A DNA stretch of 64,000 nt, taken from positions 4,526,001-4,590,000 of the forward strand of contig OY759511.1 of NCBI GenBank assembly GCA_963662395.1, written 5' to 3'. This document shows, piece after piece, positions 18,094 to 27,121 of this stretch; the first letter of the stretch is position 1, and the number at the start of each line of letters is the position of its first letter. The position numbers were made by a program, and so were the translations under genes. This DNA is from JAPOXR01 sp963662395. Lineage in GTDB: Bacteria; Pseudomonadota; Alphaproteobacteria; Rhodobacterales; Rhodobacteraceae. A model generated the notes under the pieces. That model was given only the letters and a program-made list of their open reading frames with translations, did not search any database and had not been told where the DNA came from.

Positions 18094-18726
18094 ATGAAGG
18101 ACCCGTTCGAAACCCACATGAACACATTGGTGCCCATTGTCGTCGAGCAGACATCACGCGGCGAGCGAAGCTACGACATCTTTTCGCGGCTGCTGAAAGA
18201 GAGAATCATCTTTGTCTCGGGGCCGGTCAGTGATTCACTGGCAACTCTGGTGGTGGCGCAGCTGCTGTTTCTGGAGTCGGAAAACCCGAAGAAGGAAATC
18301 TCCATGTACATCAACAGCCCGGGCGGTTCCGTGACGTCCGGCCTGTCGATTTACGATACCATGCAGTATATCGCCCCGGAGATATCGACACTGGCCGTCG
18401 GCCAGGCGGCCTCCATGGGCTCGCTTCTGCTCACGGCAGGGACCAAGGGTCTGCGCTTTGCCCTGCCCAACAGCCGAATCATGCTGCACCAGCCAAGCGG
18501 CGGATTCCAGGGCCAAGCCTCCGATATCTCGATTCATGCCAAGGAAATCCTGGAGACCAACAACCGGCTGAACCGGATCTATGCCAGGCATACCGGCCAG
18601 ACCGTCAAGCGGGTGGAGAATGCCCTCGACCGGGATAACTTCATGACTCCCGAGGAAGCCCGGAACTGGGGCATCATCGACCGGATTGTGGTGGAGAGAG
18701 ACATGCCGGGAGAGGATGGGGGTTGA
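18094..18726 (+). CDS. clpP: ATP-dependent Clp protease proteolytic subunit
   Basis: 210 residues forming the tetradecameric serine protease chamber that works with ClpX and ClpA. The triad is visible: Ser in GQAASMGSLLL, His in RIMLHQPSGG, and Asp in EARNWGIID. The N-terminus MKDPFETHMNTLVPIVVEQT is the standard alphaproteobacterial start, so ATG 18094 was preferred to ATG 18064. It is followed 109 bases later by clpX on the same strand. Confidence 0.97.
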   Translation: MKDPFETHMNTLVPIVVEQTSRGERSYDIFSRLLKERIIFVSGPVSDSLATLVVAQLLFLESENPKKEISMYINSPGGSVTSGLSIYDTMQYIAPEISTLAVGQAASMGSLLLTAGTKGLRFALPNSRIMLHQPSGGFQGQASDISIHAKEILETNNRLNRIYARHTGQTVKRVENALDRDNFMTPEEARNWGIIDRIVVERDMPGEDGG

Positions 18727-18835
18727 CGCGGCAATTGTTTTTGGCCGGATTCTTGCGTAGGAACCGCAGGAGAGGCAGTACATCGTGGATGTCCCGACCC
18801 TCGGGCCAGGGATTTCTGAAAGCGCAGGTTTGAAA

Positions 18836-20128
18836 ATGTCCAATTCCAGCAAGACCGACGGCAAGCATCTGTTCTGTTCATTCTGCGGCAAGAGCCAGAA
18901 CGAGGTCAGGAAGCTGATTGCCGGACCACAGGTCTATATCTGCGATGAATGCATTGAACTGTGCATGGAGATCATCAAGGAGGAAGCCAAGCAGGGCACC
19001 AAGAGCGAGGAATCGAACGCCTCCAACCCCCGTTACATCTTCGATGTGCTGGATGATTACGTTGTCGGGCAGGGACGGGCCAAGAAGGTTCTGTCGGTGG
19101 CGGTGTACAATCACTACAAGCGGTTGGCCAATTCCTCGAAATCGGCCGATATCGAACTGGCCAAGTCGAACATCCTGCTGATCGGTCCGACCGGTTGCGG
19201 CAAGACCCTGCTTGCCCAGACCCTCGCCAGGATTCTCGATGTGCCCTTCACCATGGCCGATGCGACGACGCTGACCGAAGCCGGCTATGTCGGCGAAGAT
19301 GTCGAGAACATCATCCTGAAACTGCTGCAGGCCTCCGAATACGACGTGGAGCGGGCGCAGCGGGGGATCGTCTATATCGACGAGGTCGACAAGATTACCC
19401 GGAAAGCGGAGAACCTGTCGATTACCCGCGATGTCAGCGGCGAGGGTGTCCAGCAGGCCCTGCTCAAGCTGATGGAGGGGACCATTGCCTCGGTGCCGCC
19501 CCAGGGAGGGCGCAAGCATCCGCAGCAGGAGTTCCTGCAGATCGACACCACCAACATCCTGTTCATCTGTGGCGGTGCCTTTGCCGGGCTGGAGAAGATC
19601 ATCTCCAGGCGAATGCGCAGCTCGGCGATCGGCTTCGGGGCCAATGTCGCCGACGAGGAGAGCAGGGACCTCGAGGAGCTGTATGCGGCGCTCGAGCCGG
19701 AAGACCTGCTGCGATACGGCCTGATCCCGGAATTTGTCGGCCGGCTCCCGGTGGTGGCCACGCTTGAGAAACTCGATGAGACGGCGCTGGTCAAGATCCT
19801 GACCGAGCCGAAGAATGCGCTTGTCAAGCAGTATATGCGGATGTTCGAACTCGAGGATGTGAAGCTGACTTTCACCGATGACGCCATCCAGGCGATTGCC
19901 GGCAGAGCCATCGATCGAAAAACCGGGGCAAGGGGGCTCAGGTCGATCCTGGAAGACATCCTGCTCGAGACCATGTTTGACGTGCCATGCCAGTCCGGAA
20001 TCGAGGAAGTCGTCATCAACCAGGAGACGGTCACCTCGTCCGTGCAGCCGCTGTTGATCTACTCCGACAAGAAGCGGCGGCCGTCCGAGGTCGAGAACCA
20101 GATCGGCGAAGTGGCGGCTGGCGGATAG
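18836..20128 (+). CDS. clpX: ATP-dependent Clp protease ATP-binding subunit
   Basis: 430 residues, the AAA+ unfoldase partner of ClpP. The zinc-binding domain has CSFCGKSQ and CDECIELC. The ATPase core shows Walker A GPTGCGKT, Walker B IVYIDEVDKI, the GYVGEDVE pore loop and the RKHP pore segment. ATG 18836 begins directly before the zinc domain; a GTG at 18785 is unlikely. In most alphaproteobacteria lon follows clpX; here the next gene is the NDUFA12 homologue. Confidence 0.98.
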   Translation: MSNSSKTDGKHLFCSFCGKSQNEVRKLIAGPQVYICDECIELCMEIIKEEAKQGTKSEESNASNPRYIFDVLDDYVVGQGRAKKVLSVAVYNHYKRLANSSKSADIELAKSNILLIGPTGCGKTLLAQTLARILDVPFTMADATTLTEAGYVGEDVENIILKLLQASEYDVERAQRGIVYIDEVDKITRKAENLSITRDVSGEGVQQALLKLMEGTIASVPPQGGRKHPQQEFLQIDTTNILFICGGAFAGLEKIISRRMRSSAIGFGANVADEESRDLEELYAALEPEDLLRYGLIPEFVGRLPVVATLEKLDETALVKILTEPKNALVKQYMRMFELEDVKLTFTDDAIQAIAGRAIDRKTGARGLRSILEDILLETMFDVPCQSGIEEVVINQETVTSSVQPLLIYSDKKRRPSEVENQIGEVAAGG

Positions 20129-20152
20129 GGAAGCAGGCCCGGGAAGCAAGGG

Positions 20153-20527
20153 ATGACGCTGTTCAAGAGTCTACTGACCTGGTGGAACGGCCAGACGATC
20201 GGAACCCGGCTCTACACGATGCGGAAGGGAAACCGGGTCGGCGAGGATGCCGAGGGCAACGTGTTCTACGAGAACCGGGACGGCAGCAGGCGTTGGGTCA
20301 TCTACAATGGCGAAATGGAAGCCAGCCGGGTCGGTCCGGATTGGCATGGCTGGCTGCACCATACCTTCAGGAATCCTCCTACCAAGGATCCGTTTCCGGT
20401 TCCTTCCTGGGGCAAGTCGCATTCGAGGAACCTGACCGGGACCGGTGCCGCCTATGTGCCGAAGGGCTCGCTGCGATCCGGCCACCCGGAGGACGGGCCC
20501 GATTACGAGGCATGGAAGCCGGAATGA
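20153..20527 (+). CDS. NADH:ubiquinone oxidoreductase subunit NDUFA12 homologue
   Basis: 124 residues of the NDUFA12/B17.2 family, an accessory subunit of alphaproteobacterial and mitochondrial complex I. The family pattern is clear: G-x-RLYTMRKGNRVGEDAEGN, YYEN-like VFYENRDGSRRWVIYNG, EASRVGPDWHGWLHHT and the Pro-rich HSRNLTGTGAAYVP tail. It sits away from the nuo operon, as usual, 24 bases after clpX and just before mlaD. Confidence 0.94.
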   Translation: MTLFKSLLTWWNGQTIGTRLYTMRKGNRVGEDAEGNVFYENRDGSRRWVIYNGEMEASRVGPDWHGWLHHTFRNPPTKDPFPVPSWGKSHSRNLTGTGAAYVPKGSLRSGHPEDGPDYEAWKPE

Positions 20528-20555
20528 TGGCTGAATCGGGGCGGCATTCGGCATG

Positions 20556-21002
20556 ATGTCCGAGAACCGGTTCGAGGCACTGGTTGGTGCCGTGGTGCTG
20601 GCGGTGGCGCTGGTGTTCCTGGTCTACCTTACCCGCGACCGGGAGTGGTTTGGCGGCGAGGGCAGGTACGAACTCTCGGCGCGGTTCACCTCCGCCCAGG
20701 GAATCAACGAGGGCACGCGGATCAGGATGGCCGGCGTTCCGATTGGCCAGGTCCGGGGTATCGACCTGGACCCGGAGACCTACTATGCGCTGGTCAGGAT
20801 GCGAATCGAGAAGGATGTGGTGATCCCGGATGACAGCGTGGCCGGAGTATCGACCGAGGGAATACTGGGCGGTCAGTATATCGAGATCACCCCGGGCGGG
20901 TCGCCCGACAACCTGGCGGCCGGAGATCTCATGACTGATACCAGGGGTTATGTCGGACTGGTGGATCTGCTGGCCGATTTCTTCTTTACCCAGAGCAAAT
21001 GA
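20556..21002 (+). CDS. mlaD: MlaD-like MCE-domain lipid transport protein
   Basis: 148 residues: a single N-terminal membrane anchor (about residues 10-25) and one MCE domain (RYELSARFTSAQGINEGTRI, then GILGGQYIEITPGG). MlaD hexamers bind phospholipid in the periplasm as part of the MlaFEDB importer that keeps outer-membrane asymmetry. The mlaE and mlaF partners are not in this window. Its stop overlaps the start of the DUF2155 gene (ATGA), suggesting coupled translation. Confidence 0.9.
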   Translation: MSENRFEALVGAVVLAVALVFLVYLTRDREWFGGEGRYELSARFTSAQGINEGTRIRMAGVPIGQVRGIDLDPETYYALVRMRIEKDVVIPDDSVAGVSTEGILGGQYIEITPGGSPDNLAAGDLMTDTRGYVGLVDLLADFFFTQSK

Positions 21003-21382
21003 CCCGGATGGCTGCCGCGATTGCCGCGGTGTTGTCGACCTCGACCGCCGTCAGTTCCGAGGACGCGCGGTATGGCATCGGCGCCATCATGCGCGGGCTG
21101 GATACCATTACCGGCAGGGTCAGCGAATTCGAGGTCGCGGTTGGCCGGCCACAGAGATTCGACCGCCTGTCCATTCGGCTCGACGAGTGCCGGTACTTGC
21201 CGGAAAACCCGGCGGTTCATTCCTACGGCTATGTGGTGATCGACGAGATCGATTCCGGAGAGACCCTGTTCAGCGCATGGATGATTGCGTCGGCGCCGGC
21301 CCTCTCGGCCATGGACCATCACCGCTATGATGTATGGCTCGTCCGCTGCAAGAGCGAGGCGGTCGTCTCGGAGGAGGGCTGA
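20999..21382 (+). CDS. DUF2155 domain periplasmic protein
   Basis: 127 residues with a short N-terminal signal-like segment (MTRMAAAIAAVLSTSTAVS), then the DUF2155 pattern: LDTITGRVSEFEVAVGR, a lone Cys (DECRYLP), FSAWMIASAPALSAMDHHRY and DVWLVRC. The two Cys could form a disulfide in the periplasm. The function is unknown. It overlaps mlaD by 4 bases and its 3' end overlaps the convergent aat gene by 58 bases. Confidence 0.85.
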   Translation: MTRMAAAIAAVLSTSTAVSSEDARYGIGAIMRGLDTITGRVSEFEVAVGRPQRFDRLSIRLDECRYLPENPAVHSYGYVVIDEIDSGETLFSAWMIASAPALSAMDHHRYDVWLVRCKSEAVVSEEG

Positions 21383-22014
21383 GCGTTGAAGCCGGCACCG
21401 GTCCTGACCGCCGAGCCGAGCAGTTCCAGATAGTGCCGACGGCTGACTTCGGTGGTGCCGAACCTGGCAAGATGCGGTGTCTGGAACTGGACATCGAGCA
21501 ACAGGAAGCCGGATTCCCGGAGACGGGTTACCAGGTGAAGCAGGGCAATCTGCGATGCGCCCGGATGCAGCGAAAACATGCTCTCGCCGGAGAATGCCCC
21601 GCCGAGGGAAAAACCGTACAGCCCCCCGACCAGCCTCCCTCCGATCCTGACTTCGACAGAATGGGCGAGGTCGAATTCATGCAGTCTCAGGTAGAGATCG
21701 GTAATTCGGTTGTTGATCCAGGTTTCGTCGCGGTTTGCGCACCCGGCGATGACCGCGGAAAAATCCTGGTCGAACGTCGCCCGGACGGCATGTCGCCGGG
21801 CAAACCGACGCAGGCGACGCGGGAACCGGAAGGCATCAAGTGGGAGTATGCACCGCATCTCCGGGTTGAACCAGCGCACCGGAGCATCCGGGCCGCCCGT
21901 CCCCATCGGAAAATACCCGTGGAGAAACGCATTGAGAAACTCGTGCACCGGAATGGATCCATCTGCCTGGTCAATCTCCGGCATCCGGCCGCGGGTCATA
22001 TTCGCGAGAGCCAC
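21325..22014 (-). CDS. aat: Leucyl/phenylalanyl-tRNA-protein transferase
   Basis: 229 residues. Aat adds Leu or Phe to proteins with N-terminal Arg or Lys, making N-degrons for ClpAP. Signatures are NAFLHGYFPMG, WFNPEMRCILPLDAFRFPRRLRR, WINNRITDLYLRLHEFDLAHSVE, GRLVGGLYGFSLGGAFSGESMFS and LDVQFQTPHLARFGTTEV. The start overlaps the end of accC by 19 bases. The accB-accC-aat order is common in this class. Confidence 0.95.
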   Translation of the reverse strand: MALANMTRGRMPEIDQADGSIPVHEFLNAFLHGYFPMGTGGPDAPVRWFNPEMRCILPLDAFRFPRRLRRFARRHAVRATFDQDFSAVIAGCANRDETWINNRITDLYLRLHEFDLAHSVEVRIGGRLVGGLYGFSLGGAFSGESMFSLHPGASQIALLHLVTRLRESGFLLLDVQFQTPHLARFGTTEVSRRHYLELLGSAVRTGAGFNAQPSSETTASLLQRTSHTS

Positions 22015-23336
22015 TTCTCCAGCCAGTGGATGTCGTAATCGCCGGCAATGATGTCCTGCTCGGTCAGCAGGCTCTGAAACAGGCCGACCGTGCTGTCGAC
22101 GCCATCGACAATCAACTCGTCCAGCGCCTGGCCCAGCTTTGCCAGGGTGGCATTCCGGTTCGACGCGTGAACGATGACCTTGCCGATCAGGCTGTCGTAA
22201 TGGGGAGGGATCCGGTAGCCGGAATAGAGGGCCGAGTCGGTCCTGATGCCGGGGCCGCCCGGTGCATGGAACGCGGTGACGGTTCCCGGGCAGGCGGCAA
22301 AGGACGGAAATGATTCGGCATTGATGCGAACTTCGATCGCGTGACCCCTGATCCGAAGTTCATCCTGGGAAAATGACAGGGGTTTGCCGGATGCGACCTG
22401 GATCTGTTCATGGACCAGATCGACCCCGTAGACCGATTCGGTGATCGGATGCTCGACCTGCAACCGGGTATTCATTTCGATGAAGTGGAATTCGCCATCC
22501 TCGTAGAGGAATTCCACGGTACCGGCGCCCGAATATGAAATCGATGCGACGGCGGCGGCGCATTTCCCGCCGATCTCCCGGCGGGTTGCGTCGTCGATGC
22601 AGGGGCTCGGTGTCTCCTCGAACAGCTTCTGGTGCCGGCGCTGCAGGGAACAGTCCCGTTCACCCAGGTGAACCGCATTGCCGCGGCCATCCCCGAATAC
22701 CTGGATCTCGATATGACGGGGCCTTGTCAGGTATTTTTCGAGATAGACCTCGTCATTGCCGAAGGCCATTCTCGCCTCGGCGCGTGCGGTCCTGAACGCC
22801 TCCTCGACATCGGATCTGGAATTGGCAATCTTGATGCCGCGGCCACCGCCGCCAGCTGCCGCCTTGACCAGTATCGGGTACCCGATGCCATCGGCGATGG
22901 CGATGGCATCCTCGACGCTCGTAACCGTGCCATCGGAGCCCGGAACACAGGCGATCCCCAGCGCGCCCATGGTCTGCTTGGCGGTGATCTTGTCGCCCAT
23001 CAGGCGAATATGCTCGGCGGTCGGGCCGATAAAGGCGATCCCGTGATCCTCGAGCACCTGGACGAAATCGGGGTTTTCCGACAGGAACCCGTAGCCGGGA
23101 TGAATGGCATCGGCCTTGGTGACCAGGCAGGCCGAGACGATGGTCGGGATCGACAGGTAGCTGTGGGAAGAGGGTGGCGGCCCGATGCAGATGGCCTCAT
23201 CGGCCATGCGCACATGCATGGCCGTGTCGTCGGCGGTCGAGTGAACGGCGACGGATGGAATGCCCATCTCCCGGCAGGCCCGGATGACCCGTAGCGCGAT
23301 CTCGCCCCGGTTGGCGATCAGGATCTTGGAGACCAT
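21996..23336 (-). CDS. accC: Acetyl-CoA carboxylase, biotin carboxylase subunit
   Basis: 446 residues, full length. AccC carboxylates biotin on AccB using ATP and bicarbonate, the first step of fatty-acid synthesis. Visible are KILIANRGEIALRVIRACRE, the ATP-grasp glycine-rich loop AAAGGGGRGIKI, HIEIQVFGDGRGN, ERDCSLQRRHQKL and the FIEMNTRLQVEHPITE active-site segment. It lies 11 bases downstream of accB and overlaps aat. Confidence 0.98.
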   Translation of the reverse strand: MVSKILIANRGEIALRVIRACREMGIPSVAVHSTADDTAMHVRMADEAICIGPPPSSHSYLSIPTIVSACLVTKADAIHPGYGFLSENPDFVQVLEDHGIAFIGPTAEHIRLMGDKITAKQTMGALGIACVPGSDGTVTSVEDAIAIADGIGYPILVKAAAGGGGRGIKIANSRSDVEEAFRTARAEARMAFGNDEVYLEKYLTRPRHIEIQVFGDGRGNAVHLGERDCSLQRRHQKLFEETPSPCIDDATRREIGGKCAAAVASISYSGAGTVEFLYEDGEFHFIEMNTRLQVEHPITESVYGVDLVHEQIQVASGKPLSFSQDELRIRGHAIEVRINAESFPSFAACPGTVTAFHAPGGPGIRTDSALYSGYRIPPHYDSLIGKVIVHASNRNATLAKLGQALDELIVDGVDSTVGLFQSLLTEQDIIAGDYDIHWLEKWLSRI

Positions 23337-23347
23337 TGGCCGCTGAC

Positions 23348-23842
23348 CTATTCGATGATCATCAGCGGCGTGCCATACTCCACGATCGACGTATCCTCCA
23401 CAAGAATTCGCCGCACCGTTCCGCCGTGGGGGGCGTGAATGTGGTTCATGGTCTTCATCGCCTCGATGATGAGCAGGGTCTGGCCTTCCTCGACCCGGGA
23501 GCCGATCTCCACGAAACTCGGTGCTCCCGGCTCGGCCTGGAGATAGACGGTGCCGATCATCGGCGCGATCACCGCCCCGGGATGGGATGTCGGGTCGAGA
23601 GCGCCTGCTGACGGCTCCTGCACCGCTGCGGCGGGGTCGGCTGTCCTTTCCGGGGTCGGCAATACCGGGCCGGCAGCGGAAGGAGGGGCGCCGGGCCTGG
23701 CCAGCCTTGACAGCTTGATCCTGTCCCTGTGGAACTCGCCGCGGACTCTCGATATCTCGACCTGCTCCAGCCCGTACTGGTTCATCAGTTTGGCCAGGTC
23801 CTCGATCTCGGCCTGGCTGTCTCGGTCAGTGTCTTTGCTCAT
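23348..23842 (-). CDS. accB: Acetyl-CoA carboxylase biotin carboxyl carrier protein
   Basis: 164 residues. The C-terminal biotinyl domain carries the acceptor lysine in IIEAMKTMN, with the protective-thumb region upstream. It is joined to an N-terminal helical part (EIEDLAKLMNQYGLEQVEI) by a Pro/Ala-rich linker. First gene of accB-accC-aat. Length and layout are typical. Confidence 0.97.
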   Translation of the reverse strand: MSKDTDRDSQAEIEDLAKLMNQYGLEQVEISRVRGEFHRDRIKLSRLARPGAPPSAAGPVLPTPERTADPAAAVQEPSAGALDPTSHPGAVIAPMIGTVYLQAEPGAPSFVEIGSRVEEGQTLLIIEAMKTMNHIHAPHGGTVRRILVEDTSIVEYGTPLMIIE

Positions 23843-23913
23843 GATCTACTCGGTGCTGGGGTTGATGCAGGTTGACCGGTTGGTGGCAGTCGCACCGGTC
23901 GGGACCCTGCCGG

Positions 23914-24720
23914 TCAGTTCAGCCTGGACCGTTCCTGGTTCACGATCTCCTGCATCTCCGAATATGGAATATAGCCCCTCACCATCCGGTTCCCAATAAC
24001 GAAAGTCGGCGTGGAGTCTATGCCCATGTTTCCGGCAAGTTCGTAATTGGCGGAAATCACTTCGTGCGGTGTCAATGTATCGATGTGTTCGACAACCGCA
24101 TCCGGATCGAGTCCGGCCAGCCCGGCAATGTCCCTGACAAATCCGTCATCATAGGGGCCGCCATGGGCCATCATCCGGTCATGGACCGATTTGTATTGCT
24201 GGTCGCCGGCGAGTTGCAGCACCGAGACCGCCAGCAGGGCGGCAATCTCGGAATTGGTGCCCAGGATCGGAAATTCCTTGATCACGAACCGGATATTGCC
24301 ATCAGTCTCGACCAGTTCGTCCAGGACATCAAAGGATTTGCGGCAATATCCGCAATTGTAGTCCAGGAACTCGACCAGGGTAATGTCGCCCTCCGGGTTG
24401 CCGCCGACCCAGGAATGGGAATCGGCAAACAATTCGTCGCCGTAACGTGAAATCAGCTGCGCGTCACTGGCTTCCTGCTCGGCAGCGTCCATTTCTCCCT
24501 GGCGCTCCAGCGCCTCGATGATGATCTCGGGATTCTCGAGCAGCAACTGGCGAATCTCCTCGCGCAGGGCCTCGCGCTCGACAGCGGTCAGGTCGGAAAG
24601 ATCGGTTGCCAAAGCCGGTTGCAGGCCTGGCCATGCCAGGCACAGCAGCACCATCAGCAGCGCCGGAATTCGCAGGATCGTGCCGATGCCGGCAATTGGT
24701 CGGGGGGGACGTGTGTTCAC
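23914..24720 (-). CDS. DsbA-family thiol-disulfide oxidoreductase
   Basis: 268 residues from GTG 24720, which has GGAGA 5 bases before it; a longer frame upstream is Arg/Pro-rich noise read against rne. An N-terminal hydrophobic signal (about residues 12-38, ending QPALA) targets the periplasm. A helical stretch precedes the thioredoxin fold with active site CGYC (FLDYNCGYCRKS) and cis-Pro loop STPTFVIG. This is the Com1/BdbD-like group seen in alphaproteobacteria. DsbB (40258-40740) could reoxidise it. It sits between accB and rne on the same strand. Confidence 0.92.
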   Translation of the reverse strand: MNTRPPRPIAGIGTILRIPALLMVLLCLAWPGLQPALATDLSDLTAVEREALREEIRQLLLENPEIIIEALERQGEMDAAEQEASDAQLISRYGDELFADSHSWVGGNPEGDITLVEFLDYNCGYCRKSFDVLDELVETDGNIRFVIKEFPILGTNSEIAALLAVSVLQLAGDQQYKSVHDRMMAHGGPYDDGFVRDIAGLAGLDPDAVVEHIDTLTPHEVISANYELAGNMGIDSTPTFVIGNRMVRGYIPYSEMQEIVNQERSRLN

Positions 24721-24769
24721 GATGTTCTCCGTCAGTCGGTTTGCCCTGGCCGGTCCGGGCAGGGCCTGG

Positions 24770-27121
24770 TCAGCTATTGTCGGAGCCGGATGCCGGTCCC
24801 GCCGGGCTCCGGTCCGGTCCCGGTTCGTCTGCCTGCGGGGCAGGGCCGGAGCCGCCGTCATTGCCCGAACGGGGCTGGGAGTCGGCTGTCGGTCCTTCGG
24901 CCCCGGAATCCTTCGCCGCCGCCTTGCCCGGCTGTCCCTTCTTCCGGCCGCCGCGACGCCTCCTGCGCGGTGGCTTCGGCGGTTCCTGGCCTGCCTCCAC
25001 CTTCTCCTGCCTGCCCGACTCCTCGACTGCCTCCGGATTGGCCGAATCGGTCTCGCCGCGCGCCTGGGATTTCCTGGAGCCGGACCGCCGCCGTTTCCGG
25101 CGTCCCTTTCGTTCGTCCGCCTTGCCGTCCCGATCTGCCAGCCGGTCCTGGCTGGTGTCCTCCTGGGCAGGGGTGTCGTCGGGCGCGGTGGCTTGCGATG
25201 ACTGTCCGTCCCGCCGCCCGGAGGAGCCGCGCTGGGACCTCCGCCGTCGGCGACGCGGGCCATCTCCGCCCGGTTCGCCGCCTGACCTGCCCTTCCGTCC
25301 TGGTCGGTCGCCGGTGTCGATGTTGATGAGATCCTCCCGGGTTTCACCGGTTTCCGGATCCTGCCTGGTGACCCGCCTGAGTTGCAATTCGCTGCCGGAA
25401 AGCCCGGCCGATGCCTCCACCGATACGGTAACCGAATACCTGGACTCCATCTGTGTCAGAGTGGCGCGTTTGCGGTTCAGAATGATATTGGCAATCGCAA
25501 CCGGTGCCGAGGCAATGAGTTCGCCTCCGCTCTCGCTTGCTGCCGCCTGTTCGATGTGTCGAAGCGCATCCAGCGCTACCCAGTCATCGGCGCGGACCAC
25601 ACCGGTCCCGCTACAGGAGTCGCAGGGTTGCGACACCAACTCCTGCAGTCCCGGCCGCAGCCGCTGACGACTCATTTCCAGCAATCCGAAGGCGGTAATG
25701 CGCCCGGTCTGGATTTTCGACCGGTCTGCCTTGAGGCATTCCTTGAACCGCTTTTCGACTGCCGAGTTGTTCTTGCCCTCATCCATGTCGATGAAATCGA
25801 TGACGATCAGGCCGGCAAGGTCCCGCAGTCGCAATTGTTCGGCGACGACTTCGGCCGCCTCGAGATTTGTCTGCAGGGCCGTCTGTTCGAGTGATCCATG
25901 GCTGGTCGACTTGCCCGAGTTGACATCGATGGCGATCAGCGCCTCGGTAATTCCGATGACGATATAGCCTCCCGATGGCAGGGGAGCGGTCGGCTCGAAC
26001 AGGTTCGACAGCAGGTTCTCGATCCCGAACTTGGCAAACAGCGGTACCGGGCCGGCATGTTTCTTCACCCGCTTGGCATGGGACGGCATGATCATCTTCA
26101 TGAAGTTCTTGGCCGATTTGTACCCCTCTTCGCCGTCCACGATCACTTCCTCGACACCCTTGCTGTAGTCGTCGCGGATGGTTCGCTTGATCAGCCCGCC
26201 ATCCTCGTGAATCAGCGCCGGTGCGGCGGATTTGAAGGTGAATTCCCGGATCTTGTCCCATTGCCGGACCAGGTATTCGTAGTCCCGCCTGATCTCCTGC
26301 TTGGTGCGGTTGGCTCCCGCGGTCCTGATGATCAGCCCGACACCCTCGGGAATGTCGATGTCGGCTACGATCGATTTCAGCTTGCGGCGGTCGACGGCAT
26401 TGGTGATCTTGCGGCTGATGCCGCCACCCCGGTCAGTGTTGGGCATCAGCACGCAATAGCGGCCTGCCAGGCTGATATAGGTGGTGAGTGCCGCACCCTT
26501 GTTGCCGCGCTCGTCCTTGAGAATCTGAACCAGCACCAGTTGCTTTGGCCGGATGACTTCCTGCACCCGGTATTTCCGGATTGGAGGGCGTGGCCTGGCG
26601 ATATCGTCTTCATCCACGCCGTCATCGACCGCCTCATCCTCGTCGACCATGTCCGCCTCGCCGGCTTCCGGATCGCCCGCATCGCTGCTGTCATCTGCCG
26701 CCCCGGTGCCGGACTCATCGTCGGCCTCCTGGTCGTCAGGGGTCGAATTCGCCGTCTCGTCGTTCCTGTCGCCGTCGCCGGCGGCATCCGGGCCGGCGGC
26801 GGCAACTTCCGACTCTTCCGGATCGTCACCAGCCTCGGGCCCGGTATCCTCGGCGGCAGCCTGCTGGTCTGCCACCGGGATGTGATAGTAATGCGGATGT
26901 ATCTCGGGGAAGGCCAGGAACCCGTGACGGTTTCCGCCGTATTCCACGAAAACAGCCTGGAGCGAGGGTTCTACCCTGACAACCCGCGCCAGGTAGATAT
27001 TGCCGGTAATCTGTTGCTTGTTGGTCGATTCGTACTCGAATTCCTTGACTCGTCCGTCATCGACAACTGCTACGCGGGTCTCCTCGGGGTGCGATGCATC
27101 GATCAGCAAATGTTGTGCCAT
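24770..27121 (-). CDS. rne: Ribonuclease E
   Basis: 783 residues from ATG 27121 (MAQHLLIDASHPEETRVAVV). RNase E cleaves AU-rich single-stranded RNA and scaffolds the degradosome. The S1 domain starts at GNIYLARVVRVEPSLQAVFV and is split by a roughly 110-residue acidic insert. The 5' sensor follows, then the DNase-I-like catalytic Asp residues in IAIDVNSGKSTS and VIDFIDMDE, and the zinc link CDSCSGTG. The C-terminal tail (from about 590) is Arg/Pro/Gly-rich and disordered. It is short for the class. A 522-base leader lies between rne and the divergent PBP1a gene. Confidence 0.95.
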   Translation of the reverse strand: MAQHLLIDASHPEETRVAVVDDGRVKEFEYESTNKQQITGNIYLARVVRVEPSLQAVFVEYGGNRHGFLAFPEIHPHYYHIPVADQQAAAEDTGPEAGDDPEESEVAAAGPDAAGDGDRNDETANSTPDDQEADDESGTGAADDSSDAGDPEAGEADMVDEDEAVDDGVDEDDIARPRPPIRKYRVQEVIRPKQLVLVQILKDERGNKGAALTTYISLAGRYCVLMPNTDRGGGISRKITNAVDRRKLKSIVADIDIPEGVGLIIRTAGANRTKQEIRRDYEYLVRQWDKIREFTFKSAAPALIHEDGGLIKRTIRDDYSKGVEEVIVDGEEGYKSAKNFMKMIMPSHAKRVKKHAGPVPLFAKFGIENLLSNLFEPTAPLPSGGYIVIGITEALIAIDVNSGKSTSHGSLEQTALQTNLEAAEVVAEQLRLRDLAGLIVIDFIDMDEGKNNSAVEKRFKECLKADRSKIQTGRITAFGLLEMSRQRLRPGLQELVSQPCDSCSGTGVVRADDWVALDALRHIEQAAASESGGELIASAPVAIANIILNRKRATLTQMESRYSVTVSVEASAGLSGSELQLRRVTRQDPETGETREDLINIDTGDRPGRKGRSGGEPGGDGPRRRRRRSQRGSSGRRDGQSSQATAPDDTPAQEDTSQDRLADRDGKADERKGRRKRRRSGSRKSQARGETDSANPEAVEESGRQEKVEAGQEPPKPPRRRRRGGRKKGQPGKAAAKDSGAEGPTADSQPRSGNDGGSGPAPQADEPGPDRSPAGPASGSDNS

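Noticed and set aside
24721..25347. N-terminal extension of the DsbA-like protein to 477 residues
   Set aside because: The extension is Arg/Pro-rich out-of-frame reading of the rne 3' end. A GTG with ribosome-binding site and signal peptide at 24720 explains the protein.
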